Assembly: GCA_039594205.1 (NCBI GenBank)
Contig: JBCNNW010000005.1
Span: 1-64,000 of the forward strand
Direction: 5' to 3'
DNA from: Pseudescherichia sp039594205
GTDB lineage: Bacteria > Pseudomonadota > Gammaproteobacteria > Enterobacterales > Enterobacteriaceae
Length of the DNA stretch: 64,000 nt
Positions 9,664 through 19,803 of this stretch are shown here, in pieces. Every line of letters begins with the position of its first letter. Position 1 is the first letter of the stretch. The notes under the pieces are model-generated. The model did no database searches, was not told the DNA's origin, and saw nothing but the letters and a program-made list of their open reading frames with translations. The translations under genes and the position numbers were made by a program.

Positions 9664-12545
9664 TGCTTCTCACTTATCAGGGGCAGCGTGCGCTGCAGGG
9701 CGCTGACGTTGTCCCATACCTTCCAGCCTTCAGGGTGTACATACCCGGATTTATCACCTGGCGTGCCGGAGACCTGGGACAGGATCGCCATCCCCTGCGG
9801 ATCGACCACCGCCTGGTGGAAGAAATCGGCAAGCTTTTGCGGCGTCAGCTGTTTAATCTCAGCGACAACTTTATCACGGGAATCAAAACGCATATTACCC
9901 CGATCGAAATCTTTGCTGATCTGCGCCGCCTCTTCCCCCAGCGTTTGTGGAGCCTGGGTGACCTGAGCGATTACCGCCTGCTGCAGCTGGGCAAACTCTT
10001 CCGCGCTCATTTTGCGCAGCCGCTCTTCTGCCGTTGGGAAGAAGGCCTGATAACGCGCCCACAGCGCCGACGGCTGCTTGTCGCTGCTCTGCAGCAGGAA
10101 GCCTAAGCCCCACTGACGACCAACGCTCATCGGGAAGGCAAACACCGCATAGCCCAGCTGCTCTTCGGTACGCAGCTGATTGTAGAACCACGGCTGGATA
10201 ATCTGCCCCAGCATCGCGCTGTAGGCCGAGCTGCTGTACTCGTCATAACCCGGTGGCACAAACACGGCGGCCAGCGCCGAGTCGCTGGTGCTGCCCGCTT
10301 TTTCAAAAATTACTCCCTGCTTTTTATCCACCAGCACGTCGCGGTTGCGGCACCACTGGTTTCCTTTCGCTACAAGCTGATCCTGCACGTTATGGGCCAG
10401 ATCTTTCGCCTGCGTCTCGCTCATATTGCCAACGATTAAGAACTCCGGTCGGGCGTTGCTTTTCAGCCGATCGCGGTAGGCCATCACCTCCTTCAGGGTG
10501 ATTTCAGGCAGCAGCGCCCGGCGCTCTTCACGCTGGAAGTAAGGAACCTGAGAGAGCATCTGTGTCGGCATGATGGCCTGCTCATAGGCTTTGCCCTTCT
10601 CAGCGGAGTCCATCATCTGCGCATACCAGGATTTCGCCTGCGCCAGTTGCTCCTCGGTTGGCGTATAGCTGAAGTAGCCCGCCAGCAGGTCACTGAAGAG
10701 CTGCGGCAGATGCTGGGTATAGCCGTTAGCATTGAGCATCAGACCGTTATTGGCGTTGGTGGAGAAGCTAATCCCGCCAACGGCGGCCTGATTGCTCAGC
10801 TGATCCAGGGCGATGCCCGCGAGATAGTCGTTCAGGGCGAACATCACCTGGTTTTTAGCGCTGTCCATCGCCAGCGGATTGCGCAGCACCACGCTGACGT
10901 CCGCCTTCGGCTCGCTGGCAAAGTAGCGGCTCGGCATGTACACCACCCGCAGGGTTGGTTCATCTACGATCAGCGCGGGATGGTTCGCGTTTTGCGCCGG
11001 CTTTTGCAGCGTGAAGTCATCCGGAATATAGGGGTTCAGCTCCGGCAGCTTCAGCGCAATGGCGTTGGATTTTTGCTGCCAGGCGGTGAAGGTCTGGGCG
11101 CTAATCTTATCGACCTGGTAGGGCGCATCGACAAAATAGGCGGTTTTGTTGTGCGGCTCCTGCGGGCTGATATACCAGATGCGCGCGTTCTGCGGCGTCA
11201 TCATTGCCAGCCGTGCCTTAACGGCCTCAGCGTCAAACCGATCGGCAATATTTACTGCATCAAGCGTGTGCTCAACCGGCACGCGGATCATGGTGTCCGC
11301 CAGCCACTCGACGTAGTCCATATCGCGGGTAATAGAGGGGTAGCGGAAGTCGAGATCCAGTACGTGGGCGAGTTCGTCAAAGTAGCGCTTGTCCACACCC
11401 TTCTCACGCAGTAGCTGAAGATAGCTAAAAATAGCGGCAACCACTTCGTCACGGTGTGCCAGCCCCTTGTCGGTCAGGGTGGCGGAAATAGCCAGCACGC
11501 CGCTGTTACCATTAACAACCGGATCCGAGTCGGCGCGGATACCCTCGGCCAGTCCCTGCTGTTGCAGCCAGTCAGAGAGCGTACCCGGGCTGCGGTTGCC
11601 AATCAGGTAGGTGATCAGCTCGTCGGTTTTGCTGCGGAACTGCGGCGTATTGTTATCGATGCGGAACTCGACCCGCACTACTTTGCGCGGCATCACTGGC
11701 ACGTAGTGGAGGATCAGCCCCTTCTGCGCATCGGTCACTACCGGCACGTCAACTTTCGGCAGAGCCAGCGCTTTGTTCGGCACGCGACCAAAGGTTTTCG
11801 CGGCGATGGCAGCCAGCTCCGGCAGCGGACGGTTGCTGTAGACCACGGCCTTCATCAGGTTTGCCGAGTAGTATTTATCGCGGAACGCCAGCAACGCCTC
11901 CTGTACCGGACTGCCTGGTTTGTCGCTCAGGGTCTCCAGGTTACCGCCGGAGAAGCGCGAGGCCGGATGCGCCGGATTGATGGTCTCTGCGCTCACCTGC
12001 GCCATGCGCATCCCGTCGCGGGAGCGGGCCAGGGTCAGCTCAGCGTTGACCGCATTGCGCTCACGCTCGGCGTACTTTTTATCGAGCAGCGGCGAGGCGA
12101 TAGCGTCCGCCAGCCTATCCACGGCCCCCTCCAGCGCGTCATTCTCGACTTCCAGATAGAACGCGGTACGGTAGGGCGCGGTGCTGGCGTTGTGGCTACC
12201 GCCATGCAGCTTTAAAAATTCAGCAAGGCTATCGGGCTGGGGATAGTGCGTAGACCCCATCAGGGTCATATGCTCAAGGTAGTGTGCCAGACCGGGATGC
12301 GCGTCGGGATCCTGTAGTGAGCCAACCGGCACCACCAGTGCGGAGAGAGATTTCACGGCCTGCGGATCGTTAACCAGCAGGACCACCATAGCGTTATCAA
12401 GGCGAACAGCCTGATACTGGCGAGTGTCCTTATCGCTTTTACGAATGGTTTCCTGAACGGGCTGCCAACCGGTGTCTGCCTGACTTAACGGTGCCCAGAA
12501 GGCGACAACTATGAGTAACGCTTTGAACAGGGTGCTGCTGGGCAT
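9660..12545 (-). CDS. ptrA: Protease III (pitrilysin)
   Basis: Periplasmic zinc metalloprotease of the M16 family that degrades small polypeptides. It has 961 residues (E. coli 962). A Sec signal peptide of about 23 residues ends in LSQAD. The inverted zinc motif HYLEH sits at residues 88-92, with the M16 downstream Glu region following. Four half-domain repeats are expected from the length. It lies between recC and recB as in E. coli and shares transcription with the rec genes, although no role in recombination is known for it. Confidence 0.97.
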   Translation of the reverse strand: MPSSTLFKALLIVVAFWAPLSQADTGWQPVQETIRKSDKDTRQYQAVRLDNAMVVLLVNDPQAVKSLSALVVPVGSLQDPDAHPGLAHYLEHMTLMGSTHYPQPDSLAEFLKLHGGSHNASTAPYRTAFYLEVENDALEGAVDRLADAIASPLLDKKYAERERNAVNAELTLARSRDGMRMAQVSAETINPAHPASRFSGGNLETLSDKPGSPVQEALLAFRDKYYSANLMKAVVYSNRPLPELAAIAAKTFGRVPNKALALPKVDVPVVTDAQKGLILHYVPVMPRKVVRVEFRIDNNTPQFRSKTDELITYLIGNRSPGTLSDWLQQQGLAEGIRADSDPVVNGNSGVLAISATLTDKGLAHRDEVVAAIFSYLQLLREKGVDKRYFDELAHVLDLDFRYPSITRDMDYVEWLADTMIRVPVEHTLDAVNIADRFDAEAVKARLAMMTPQNARIWYISPQEPHNKTAYFVDAPYQVDKISAQTFTAWQQKSNAIALKLPELNPYIPDDFTLQKPAQNANHPALIVDEPTLRVVYMPSRYFASEPKADVSVVLRNPLAMDSAKNQVMFALNDYLAGIALDQLSNQAAVGGISFSTNANNGLMLNANGYTQHLPQLFSDLLAGYFSYTPTEEQLAQAKSWYAQMMDSAEKGKAYEQAIMPTQMLSQVPYFQREERRALLPEITLKEVMAYRDRLKSNARPEFLIVGNMSETQAKDLAHNVQDQLVAKGNQWCRNRDVLVDKKQGVIFEKAGSTSDSALAAVFVPPGYDEYSSSAYSAMLGQIIQPWFYNQLRTEEQLGYAVFAFPMSVGRQWGLGFLLQSSDKQPSALWARYQAFFPTAEERLRKMSAEEFAQLQQAVIAQVTQAPQTLGEEAAQISKDFDRGNMRFDSRDKVVAEIKQLTPQKLADFFHQAVVDPQGMAILSQVSGTPGDKSGYVHPEGWKVWDNVSALQRTLPLISEKQ

Positions 12546-12661
12546 TCACGAACCTCATCATTAACAAACCAGTGCCGGTAAGACCGGCATATCCAATCAG
12601 TCCATGATTCGCTGCGCATCATAATGGAAGCCCTTCCGTTGCGCAATTTTTATACACCTCA

Positions 12662-15600
12662 TCAGGACTGACTAAAGCGAAAGAGCGGCAGCAGATAGCG
12701 CTCTGCCTGCTTAACTATCTCGGCATAGTTTTCAGGTTCGAGGGTACGCCACAGACGCTGATACCATACATCCTCCCCCTCACCGCTAACCACCATGTTG
12801 CCTTCATAGGCCTGCAGGAATTTGCTCCGTGCCTTAGCGAGCGTCTCCTCGTCTTTTAACATCGCATCATTCGTTGTGTCATAACAGGCTTTTATCCATG
12901 CGCCACCGCTTTCTGGTAGCAGCAGGAGCGGCTTTTTCATCCCCTCCCGGTAGCCCTCGACCAGCTCTTCAAGGTACTTCAGGGCCTCATCCTGCTTGAG
13001 AGGCGGGAACTGCCAGGCTTTATCATTGCGCACAAACAGCCGGCTCTCTCCCGTTCCGCCACTGGCACAGTAGACAAGATGTTCCAGCCAAAGTTGCAGC
13101 CCCTGTGAGACCTTCAGCATCGAAGGACGCCAGCGCAGCAGGCCATCCTCCTGCACGTGCTGTAGCCAGCCGGTCAGGTGCACCTTGCCACAGTCAAGTT
13201 CGATCTCCATGCTCTCGGCTGGCTTGCGGTGCTCGTGAACCCGCGATGCCAGCTGCTGCATCTCCTGGTGCTGGGTCTCCCAGACAATTTCTCCAAATGC
13301 GCCGTAGGGCAGCTGGCCTGCCGCACGATACTGGCGGAAGAGCTTCCCGACATCCTCCTCCTCCACCAGGGTGTTGAGCAGCGCCTGGTTAAGCTGATAG
13401 CGGTCCAGGCCATCAATAATAAACGGCTCGGCGTCGGGAATATCGCTCGCCTCGGGGCGGAAGTTCACCTTCAGTCGCATCTGGAAGAAGGCCCGTACCG
13501 GATGCGCCCAGAAGCGCTGCAGCTGCTCGAACGGCAGCGTCTCCAGCGGCTCCTCCTCCAGCTCCTGGATAAAGGTGGCATGCGCTACCCCTTGCTGGCT
13601 GGCGGCGGGCAACCACTCCCTGGCGTAGCTTTGCAGCTCATCGGCAATAAAGTTTTCTGCATCGAACGGCATTCGTGTATGCAGATGGGTAATATGGTCC
13701 ACCACCCGCTGCGCGCTCTCGTCGCAGGTCAGCCCTTCATCGCCAGGCAGGTAGTGGCTCTGCCCAATGTAGTCCACCAGCTCCTGCACCAGCACCGACG
13801 GGAAACGCTCGCTATTATCCTGAATCGAGCGCCCGATATAGCTGATGTAGAGCTTCTGCTGCGCGGAGATGAGCGCCTCCAGGAAGAGGTAGCGGTCATC
13901 GTCCCGACGGCTGCGGTCACCGCGCATCGGTTTCTGGCTCATTAAATCAAAACCGAGCGGTACCAGCGCGCGCGGATAGACGCCATCGTTCATCCCCAGC
14001 AGGCAGACGACCTTGAAGGGGATCGAGCGCATCGGCATCAGAGTACAGATATTGATAGGCCCGGCGAGGAAGCGCTGGCTGATGCGCTCCTGATCAAGCC
14101 GCTGCGCCAGCTCGTCGCGCAGCAGCGAGAGCGGCACCGCCTCGTCATAGTGCGCGCCGACGCCCTGGGTGATCACCGCCTGCCACTGCTGCTCAATCAG
14201 CGCCAGCGCGGCTTCGGTATCGGGGTCCGGCAGGAAGAAGTCGTTGAGCATATCGCGGCAGACCGGCAGCCACTCGGCGAGGGGGCGATCCTGCGCCAGG
14301 CCTTTGCGCCACAGCCTGAGCTGCATCAGCAGCGAGGCCAGATGCCCCACCAGCTCAGCAATCAGGCCGCTGGACTCATCGTAGGGCAGCACCGACTGCC
14401 ACTCACCCTGACGGCTCTCCATCGCGTAGCCAAGCAGCATGCGCGTCAGGCCAAACTGCCAGGTGTGCTGGCCGGTGGCAGGCAGCGCCAGCTCGCGCAC
14501 GTTGTCGTCGTCCATGCCCCAGCGCACGCCGGACTCGTTGACCCACTGACGGAGATAGCGCAGCCCCTCTTCGTCGATGTTAAACCGCGCGGCAAGCACC
14601 GGCACATCCAGCAGGGCCAGCACGTCTTCCGACTGAAAGCGGCTGTCCGGCAGCGAAAGCAGGCTGATAAAGGCCTGCAGCGCCGGGTGCGACTGGCGAG
14701 CGCGGCGGTCGGAGATGGCATAGGGCAGATAGCGCTCCCCGCTGGCACTGCCAAATACCGCCTGGATAAAGGGGCTGTAGCTGTCGATATCCGCCACCAT
14801 CACAATGATGTCACGTGGGGAGAGGCTGGGATCCTCCTCGAGCATAGCCAGCAGGCGATCGTGCAGCACCTCGACCTCACGCTGCGGGCTGTGGCAGACG
14901 TGCACCGTCACGCTGCGATCCTCTCGCTCCAGCCTGCGCTTGGCGTCGCTGCGCTCATACTCCTGGGCCGTCACGCCGGCGACGGCGCTGTTTTTCAGCT
15001 CAAGGATGTCATACTGCAGGTTTTGTAGCAGCGCACCGGGCGTAATATCAACGAAGGCATCGAGATCGTCGTAGCGATCCATCCCTGCCAGCAGATAGAT
15101 GTAGTCGCGCCCCAGCTTGCCCCACGAGGCCAGCAGCGGATTGCCCACCTCCTGCTCGCCTTCGCTATTAAACAGACCCTCTACCGGCTGATCTTCACGG
15201 AACAGGGCCACCGGATGGGCATCAAGGTGGTGTTTGCGCTGGCGGGCAATGAGCCGGGAGAGAAACGCCGGATCTTTGATATCCCCCCAGTAGTAGCGGC
15301 AGGGGTTAGTAAACAGCAGATGAATGTCCACGTGCTTACCCAGCGCCTGCAACGCCTGGAGATAGACTGGCGGCAGGGCCGAAATGCCGCAGATGAACAC
15401 CCGGGAGGGCAGGCCGGCAGGCGGCACCGTCGCGGACTCCAGCACGTTGATAAAACGCTGATAGAGGTTGGCGCGGTGCCAGTGCGGCTGCCCCAGCGCC
15501 GCGGTGTGCTCCACCAGCGCTCGCCAGAGCGGTGCCTGCCAGATCTGCGCTTCACCGAGACCGTCGATCAGGCCGCCCTCTTCCCAGCGGGTCAGCCACT

Positions 15601-16030
15601 CCGGGCGAAAGACCAGATACTGATCGTAGAGATCCGCTACCCGAGACGAGAGCTGAAACAGCTTGCGCTTGTCATCATCGTCATTGAGGTAGTGGCGAAG
15701 CATGGTGAACGCCTCCTGCTCCAGCATCTGCGGCAGCAGGGTCATCAGCTTCCAGCTCATACTCTGTTTATTAAAAGCACTCTCTTTCGGAATGTCCGGC
15801 AGCACGCGGACAAACATATCCCAGATAAAGCTCGCCGGAAGCGGGAAATCAATATTGGCGGCGATGCCAAACTTTTGCGACAGCGTCATCTGTAGCCATT
15901 GCGCCATGCCGGTACTCTGTACCAGCACCATTTCGGCCTCAAAGGGATCGTCGAGCCGTTCGCGCTCAACGATAAACTCCATCAACGCTTCCAACACATC
16001 CAGACGATTGGAGTGATAGACCCTTAACAT
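12662..16030 (-). CDS. recC: Exodeoxyribonuclease V subunit gamma (RecC)
   Basis: RecC holds RecB and RecD together, splits the DNA strands at the entering end and recognises Chi in single-stranded form through its inactive helicase-like domains. It has 1122 residues, the E. coli length. The N-terminus MLRVYHSNRLDVLEALM and segments such as RVFICGISALPPVYLQAL and NDGVYPR are typical. Classic Walker motifs are absent, as expected. It is preceded by ppdC with a 12-bp gap and followed by a 116-bp spacer before ptrA. Confidence 0.98.
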   Translation of the reverse strand: MLRVYHSNRLDVLEALMEFIVERERLDDPFEAEMVLVQSTGMAQWLQMTLSQKFGIAANIDFPLPASFIWDMFVRVLPDIPKESAFNKQSMSWKLMTLLPQMLEQEAFTMLRHYLNDDDDKRKLFQLSSRVADLYDQYLVFRPEWLTRWEEGGLIDGLGEAQIWQAPLWRALVEHTAALGQPHWHRANLYQRFINVLESATVPPAGLPSRVFICGISALPPVYLQALQALGKHVDIHLLFTNPCRYYWGDIKDPAFLSRLIARQRKHHLDAHPVALFREDQPVEGLFNSEGEQEVGNPLLASWGKLGRDYIYLLAGMDRYDDLDAFVDITPGALLQNLQYDILELKNSAVAGVTAQEYERSDAKRRLEREDRSVTVHVCHSPQREVEVLHDRLLAMLEEDPSLSPRDIIVMVADIDSYSPFIQAVFGSASGERYLPYAISDRRARQSHPALQAFISLLSLPDSRFQSEDVLALLDVPVLAARFNIDEEGLRYLRQWVNESGVRWGMDDDNVRELALPATGQHTWQFGLTRMLLGYAMESRQGEWQSVLPYDESSGLIAELVGHLASLLMQLRLWRKGLAQDRPLAEWLPVCRDMLNDFFLPDPDTEAALALIEQQWQAVITQGVGAHYDEAVPLSLLRDELAQRLDQERISQRFLAGPINICTLMPMRSIPFKVVCLLGMNDGVYPRALVPLGFDLMSQKPMRGDRSRRDDDRYLFLEALISAQQKLYISYIGRSIQDNSERFPSVLVQELVDYIGQSHYLPGDEGLTCDESAQRVVDHITHLHTRMPFDAENFIADELQSYAREWLPAASQQGVAHATFIQELEEEPLETLPFEQLQRFWAHPVRAFFQMRLKVNFRPEASDIPDAEPFIIDGLDRYQLNQALLNTLVEEEDVGKLFRQYRAAGQLPYGAFGEIVWETQHQEMQQLASRVHEHRKPAESMEIELDCGKVHLTGWLQHVQEDGLLRWRPSMLKVSQGLQLWLEHLVYCASGGTGESRLFVRNDKAWQFPPLKQDEALKYLEELVEGYREGMKKPLLLLPESGGAWIKACYDTTNDAMLKDEETLAKARSKFLQAYEGNMVVSGEGEDVWYQRLWRTLEPENYAEIVKQAERYLLPLFRFSQS

Positions 16031-16042
16031 AAACGCTCCTGA

Positions 16043-16366
16043 CTACTTATAAACTGGGCAATATAACCGCGTCATCTTCCCCTGCCTGCCCACCGGCGAG
16101 GTGATGATTACGCTGATGCTGACACATCCGGCGTCCGTTGTCTGTACCCGACTGACCTGCCAGCCCGACGGTAGCGGCGCGGGCCGGGGCTGCGCCTGCT
16201 GCCAGCCGTAGCGCCACAGATAACGATAGTGGCTCCAGGCGGTGAAGCTCTCCAGCAGCACGCGATGATACCCTGTCAGCGCCGTCACAACCATGACCAG
16301 CAGCACCATTGCCAGCAACGTTTCCGGCAGGCTAAAACCCCGCTGGCGGGCTACGGCATCTGACAC
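16043..16366 (-). CDS. ppdC: Prepilin-like protein PpdC
   Basis: 107-residue type IV pilin-like (minor pseudopilin) protein. Leader and cleavage motif: MSDAVARQRG|FSLPE, with the conserved Glu at mature position 5 followed by a hydrophobic helix LLAMVLLVMVVTAL. In E. coli the ppd genes resemble minor pseudopilins that initiate pilus assembly, but a structure made under ordinary conditions is not established. Its start overlaps the end of ygdB by 16 bases, so it is the last pilin gene before recC. Confidence 0.9.
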   Translation of the reverse strand: MSDAVARQRGFSLPETLLAMVLLVMVVTALTGYHRVLLESFTAWSHYRYLWRYGWQQAQPRPAPLPSGWQVSRVQTTDAGCVSISVIITSPVGRQGKMTRLYCPVYK

Positions 16367-16758
16367 TGGCGTATCTCCTTGAGGGGACAGAAATCGCTCC
16401 AGCCGTGGGGTGAAAACGTCACCCCGCTTTCACCTATTGCTCCGCTGCGCCACAGGGTTTCACTCCCGCTGGCGGCGATCAGCACCAGCGTCCGGTCGGC
16501 AAAAATGCGCAGGCAGGCTCGCCACGGCTGATGGTTATGCTCCCGGCACTGTACGGCAGGCTGTATCTGCCAGCTCTGCATCCGTCCCCACTCCAGCGCT
16601 GAGTGAGCAGCAGCCAGATTGCGCAGCGCCCGGCTTTCGCTGGTGATGCGCTGCGTATGGGTGCGCTGGCGCTGGTTTAAGCCGCTAAGCATCAGGCTAC
16701 CCAGCACCAGCAGCAGGAGTACCAATGCCAGGGAGGATATTCCTCTTTCACACCTCAC
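16351..16758 (-). CDS. ygdB: Pseudopilin-operon protein YgdB
   Basis: 135-residue protein with an N-terminal hydrophobic segment (GISSLALVLLLLVLGSLML) directly after a short basic leader, like a pseudopilin of the GspK/PilX-like type, but with Ser instead of Glu at mature position 5. It starts with GTG overlapping the ppdB TGA (GTGA), showing coupling within ppdA-ppdB-ygdB-ppdC. The function is not established beyond operon membership. Confidence 0.88.
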   Translation of the reverse strand: MRCERGISSLALVLLLLVLGSLMLSGLNQRQRTHTQRITSESRALRNLAAAHSALEWGRMQSWQIQPAVQCREHNHQPWRACLRIFADRTLVLIAASGSETLWRSGAIGESGVTFSPHGWSDFCPLKEIRQCQMP

Positions 16759-17318
16759 AGGTTGTAACCCACTACGCTGTACGTCGCGCTGATGGCTTCC
16801 TCAGGATGGTTAAGGGGGGCCGCCGCCAGCATCACCGTTAGCCCAGGGGCCAAAATGCCCGGCGGCTGGCGAACCACCGCGAAGCGCTGCACGCTGACCG
16901 TGGCGGGATCGGTGATTTTATCCCACCCCTTCTCTTCACAGCTCTGCGCTCCCTGCCGAGTCTCCAGCACGCCGTTCTGCAGGCGAAAGCCGGTCTGCTC
17001 GGCCTCCGGGAGGGGGGAGTGTTCCCACCGGCCGTTGCTGTTGGCGTCCCACTGCATGATAACGCAGGCTCCCTGACGGCTAATGACCAGCGGCTGCCCG
17101 CTGCACTCTCCCCGACAGTATCCTGCCCGCTGGAGATGCTTCCCCAGCGTGAAAAGATGCTGCCAAACCGCCTCTTCGAGCACTTGCTGCCGGGTTTGAT
17201 GGAGCATTGCCCCTTGCAGCGCAGGTAAAAAACGGGCGGCGCTGAGCAGAAGCACGCTGCCGATGGTCATCGCCATAAGAACCTCCAGCAGCGAGAAACC
17301 GCCCTCGGTTAGCTGCAT
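16755..17318 (-). CDS. ppdB: Prepilin-like protein PpdB
   Basis: Minor pseudopilin. The start chosen here (ATG at 17318) gives a seven-residue leader MQLTEGG followed by FSLLEVLMAM, exactly the type IV prepilin pattern with Glu at mature position 5. It yields 187 residues, the E. coli length as I recall it. The frame is open further upstream (ATG at 17342 and 17381), but those starts would give unusually long leaders and lie deep inside ppdA. It overlaps the ppdA end by 10 bases. A conserved Cys-containing segment (CVIMQWDANSNGRW) is present. Confidence 0.88.
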   Translation of the reverse strand: MQLTEGGFSLLEVLMAMTIGSVLLLSAARFLPALQGAMLHQTRQQVLEEAVWQHLFTLGKHLQRAGYCRGECSGQPLVISRQGACVIMQWDANSNGRWEHSPLPEAEQTGFRLQNGVLETRQGAQSCEEKGWDKITDPATVSVQRFAVVRQPPGILAPGLTVMLAAAPLNHPEEAISATYSVVGYNL

Positions 17319-17779
17319 GAACCGCTGTTTGTACGCTGGCATACTCTTATCCGCCCCCAGTTCGATACAATAATTTGCCACTCCCCCGCCTCACTACGCA
17401 GCGTGATGTGTCCGGCCCATGCGGTATTACGCAGCCCGTAAAAGCCGAGCGAAGGGGTGATATCCACCAGCGCCACCTCTGGCCAGAGCGGATGCAGCGC
17501 AAAGGGGTTATCGACGCCACACGTTGCCTGCGCATCAGCAGACGTCAGCAGACACCAGCGACCGCTCTCCTGTTTTACCTGCACCTTGCGATCCCGGTTG
17601 TGCCAGTTGGCGTCGTCCCGCAGCAGCTCCAGAAAGTCACGTATCTGCCAGGCGGTTTGCCACAGGCGCTGATGCGCCTGGTAACTCTGCCAGCCGTACA
17701 GCCCCGACGCGCTAAGGATCACCAGAACGATCGTCGCCACCATGATCTCTATAAGGGTGTAGCCCTGCTCTTTTTTCAT
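17309..17779 (-). CDS. ppdA: Prepilin-like protein PpdA
   Basis: 156-residue type II secretion GspH/FimT-like pseudopilin. Leader MKKEQG followed by YTLIEIMVATIVLVILSA: glycine at the cleavage site, Glu at mature position 5, hydrophobic helix. The C-terminal half (TPSLGFYGLRNTAWAGHITL) matches E. coli PpdA. First gene of the ppdABygdBppdC-recC unit; the region upstream toward thyA is 183 bp. Confidence 0.92.
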   Translation of the reverse strand: MKKEQGYTLIEIMVATIVLVILSASGLYGWQSYQAHQRLWQTAWQIRDFLELLRDDANWHNRDRKVQVKQESGRWCLLTSADAQATCGVDNPFALHPLWPEVALVDITPSLGFYGLRNTAWAGHITLRSEAGEWQIIVSNWGRIRVCQRTNSGSCS

Positions 17780-17914
17780 GGCCGCACTCTGCGCCCAAAA
17801 TGCAATGCATGCGAGGCGAGATTGTGCCTTTTACGAGGGGCTACGAAAGGAATATTAAAATTTGCAGCAGGTTACATCACAGCGGGAAGGCGGGTCGCAG
17901 AACGGGGGTAAAAG

Positions 17915-17943
17915 CGAAAAAAACCGGCGCAGTAGCGCGCCGG
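17915..17943 (-). terminator. Rho-independent terminator after thyA
   Basis: Read on the minus strand, a stem CCGGCGC/GCGCCGG is followed by seven T. It begins 20 bases after the thyA stop. Confidence 0.85.
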
Positions 17944-17962
17944 CTGTGGCAGATTGTGATGA

Positions 17963-18757
17963 CTAGATAGCGACCGGGGCTTTGATACCAGGGTGCGGAT
18001 CGTAGCCTTCGATCTCAAAGTCGTCGAAGCGGTAGTCAAACAGCGAGTCGGGCTTACGCTTGATAATAAGCTTTGGCAGCGCGCGCGGCTCCCGGGTCAG
18101 CTGCAGGTGCGTCTGCTCCATATGGTTACTATAGAGATGGGTATCGCCACCGGTCCAGACGAAGTCACCTACCTCCAGGTCGCACTGCTGCGCCATCATA
18201 TGCACCAGCAGCGCATAGCTGGCGATATTAAACGGCAGGCCGAGGAAGACATCGCAGGAGCGCTGGTAGAGCTGGCAGGAGAGCTTGCCGTCCGCCACGT
18301 AAAACTGGAAAAACGCATGGCACGGGGCCAGCGCCATTTTGTCCAGTTCGCCCACGTTCCATGCAGAGACGATGATCCGTCGGGAGTCCGGATCGGTCTT
18401 CAGCTGGTTCAGCACGGTCGCGATCTGGTCGATGTGGCGACCGTCCGGCGTGGGCCATGCGCGCCACTGTTTGCCGTAAACCGGGCCAAGGTTACCCTGC
18501 TCGTCGGCCCACTCGTCCCAAATGGTGACGTTGTTTTCATGCAGGTAGGCGATGTTAGTATCGCCCTGCAGGAACCACAGCAGCTCATGGATGATTGAGC
18601 GCAGGTGGCAGCGCTTGGTTGTCACCAGCGGGAAGCCCTCCTGCAGGTTAAAACGCATCTGATGGCCAAAAATGGAAAGCGTGCCGGTGCCGGTACGGTC
18701 GTTTTTCTGCGTGCCTTCATCCAGCACTTTTTGCATCAGTTCTAAATACTGTTTCAT
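17963..18757 (-). CDS. thyA: Thymidylate synthase
   Basis: Methylates dUMP to dTMP using 5,10-methylenetetrahydrofolate. It has 264 residues, identical in length to E. coli. The catalytic Cys146 is in ALAPCHAFFQF, with the dUMP-phosphate arginines in DPDSRRIIVSAWN and the RSCDVFLGLPFNIASYA motif following. It is six bases after lgt on the same strand, so the two are co-transcribed. Confidence 0.99.
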   Translation of the reverse strand: MKQYLELMQKVLDEGTQKNDRTGTGTLSIFGHQMRFNLQEGFPLVTTKRCHLRSIIHELLWFLQGDTNIAYLHENNVTIWDEWADEQGNLGPVYGKQWRAWPTPDGRHIDQIATVLNQLKTDPDSRRIIVSAWNVGELDKMALAPCHAFFQFYVADGKLSCQLYQRSCDVFLGLPFNIASYALLVHMMAQQCDLEVGDFVWTGGDTHLYSNHMEQTHLQLTREPRALPKLIIKRKPDSLFDYRFDDFEIEGYDPHPGIKAPVAI

Positions 18758-18763
18758 GATTCC

Positions 18764-19639
18764 TCAGGAGACGTGTTGCTGCGGGCGACGGCGGTACGCC
18801 CAAACCATCATCAGCGCGCCCGCAATAATCATAGGGATAGAGAGGATCTGACCCATGCTGATGTACTGCACCCACTCGCCGGTAAACTGCGCGTCCGGCT
18901 GGCGGAAGAACTCCACGATAATGCGGAATGCGCCATAGCCGATCAGGAACAGGCCCGATACTGCCCCCATCGGGCGCGGCTTACGAATATACAGGTTAAG
19001 GATGATAAACAGCACCACCCCTTCCAGCGCCAGCTCGTAGAGCTGAGACATGTGGCGCGGCAGGACGCCATAGGTATCAAAAATAGACTGCCACTCGGGA
19101 TGTGAAGGCAGCAGCGCCATATCCTCGGCGCGAGAGCCAGGGAAGAGCATGGTATAAGGGAAGCTCGGATCGACGCGGCCCCACAGCTCGCCGTTGATAA
19201 AGTTACCCAGCCGTCCGGCACCCAGCCCGAAGGGGATCAGCGGCGCAATAAAATCAGAGACCTGGAAGAAGGTGCGCTTAGTGCGTTTAGCAAAGATGAT
19301 CATCACCACGATCACGCCGATCAGACCGCCGTGGAAGGACATGCCGCCATCCCAGACGCGGAACAGATAGAGCGGATCCTGGATAAAGGTCGGGAAGTTA
19401 TAGAACAGCACGTAGCCGATGCGCCCGCCGAGGAAGACGCCCAGGAAGCCCGCATAGAGCAGGTTTTCCACTTCGTTTTTCGTCCAGCCGCTGCCGGGAC
19501 GGTTTGCGCGGCGGCCAGCCAGCCACATGGCAAAAATAAAGCCAACCAGGTACATCAGGCCGTACCAGTGCAGCGAAAGCGGTCCGATAGAGAAAATTAC
19601 CGGATCGAAATCGGGAAAATGCAGATATCCATTATTCAT
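18764..19639 (-). CDS. lgt: Prolipoprotein diacylglyceryl transferase
   Basis: Inner-membrane enzyme that transfers diacylglycerol from phosphatidylglycerol to the lipobox cysteine, the first step of lipoprotein maturation. It has 291 residues with about seven membrane segments. The key residues described for E. coli are visible: His103 in SFHGGLIG and the Lgt signature GAGRLGNFINGELWGR with Arg143 and Asn146. It is upstream of thyA, as in E. coli. Confidence 0.98.
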   Translation of the reverse strand: MNNGYLHFPDFDPVIFSIGPLSLHWYGLMYLVGFIFAMWLAGRRANRPGSGWTKNEVENLLYAGFLGVFLGGRIGYVLFYNFPTFIQDPLYLFRVWDGGMSFHGGLIGVIVVMIIFAKRTKRTFFQVSDFIAPLIPFGLGAGRLGNFINGELWGRVDPSFPYTMLFPGSRAEDMALLPSHPEWQSIFDTYGVLPRHMSQLYELALEGVVLFIILNLYIRKPRPMGAVSGLFLIGYGAFRIIVEFFRQPDAQFTGEWVQYISMGQILSIPMIIAGALMMVWAYRRRPQQHVS

Positions 19640-19803
19640 CTGTCACCACAAAGTGTTGTTATTCCGCCAAAAATCGACAGCGGTTAAGATGTGCGCCTGC
19701 TTAACAGGGCGCTCCAAAGCTGGGAATCATAGCATAAGCCAGGCGGGCGATTAGGGCGAAGTTGTAAAAGATCTGTATCTTCCCTTTGCCCGCCGCCGGG
19801 GCG

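Noticed and set aside
14150..15028. Long plus-strand open frame opposite recC
   Set aside because: Mirror frame of recC with no motif; recC is certain.
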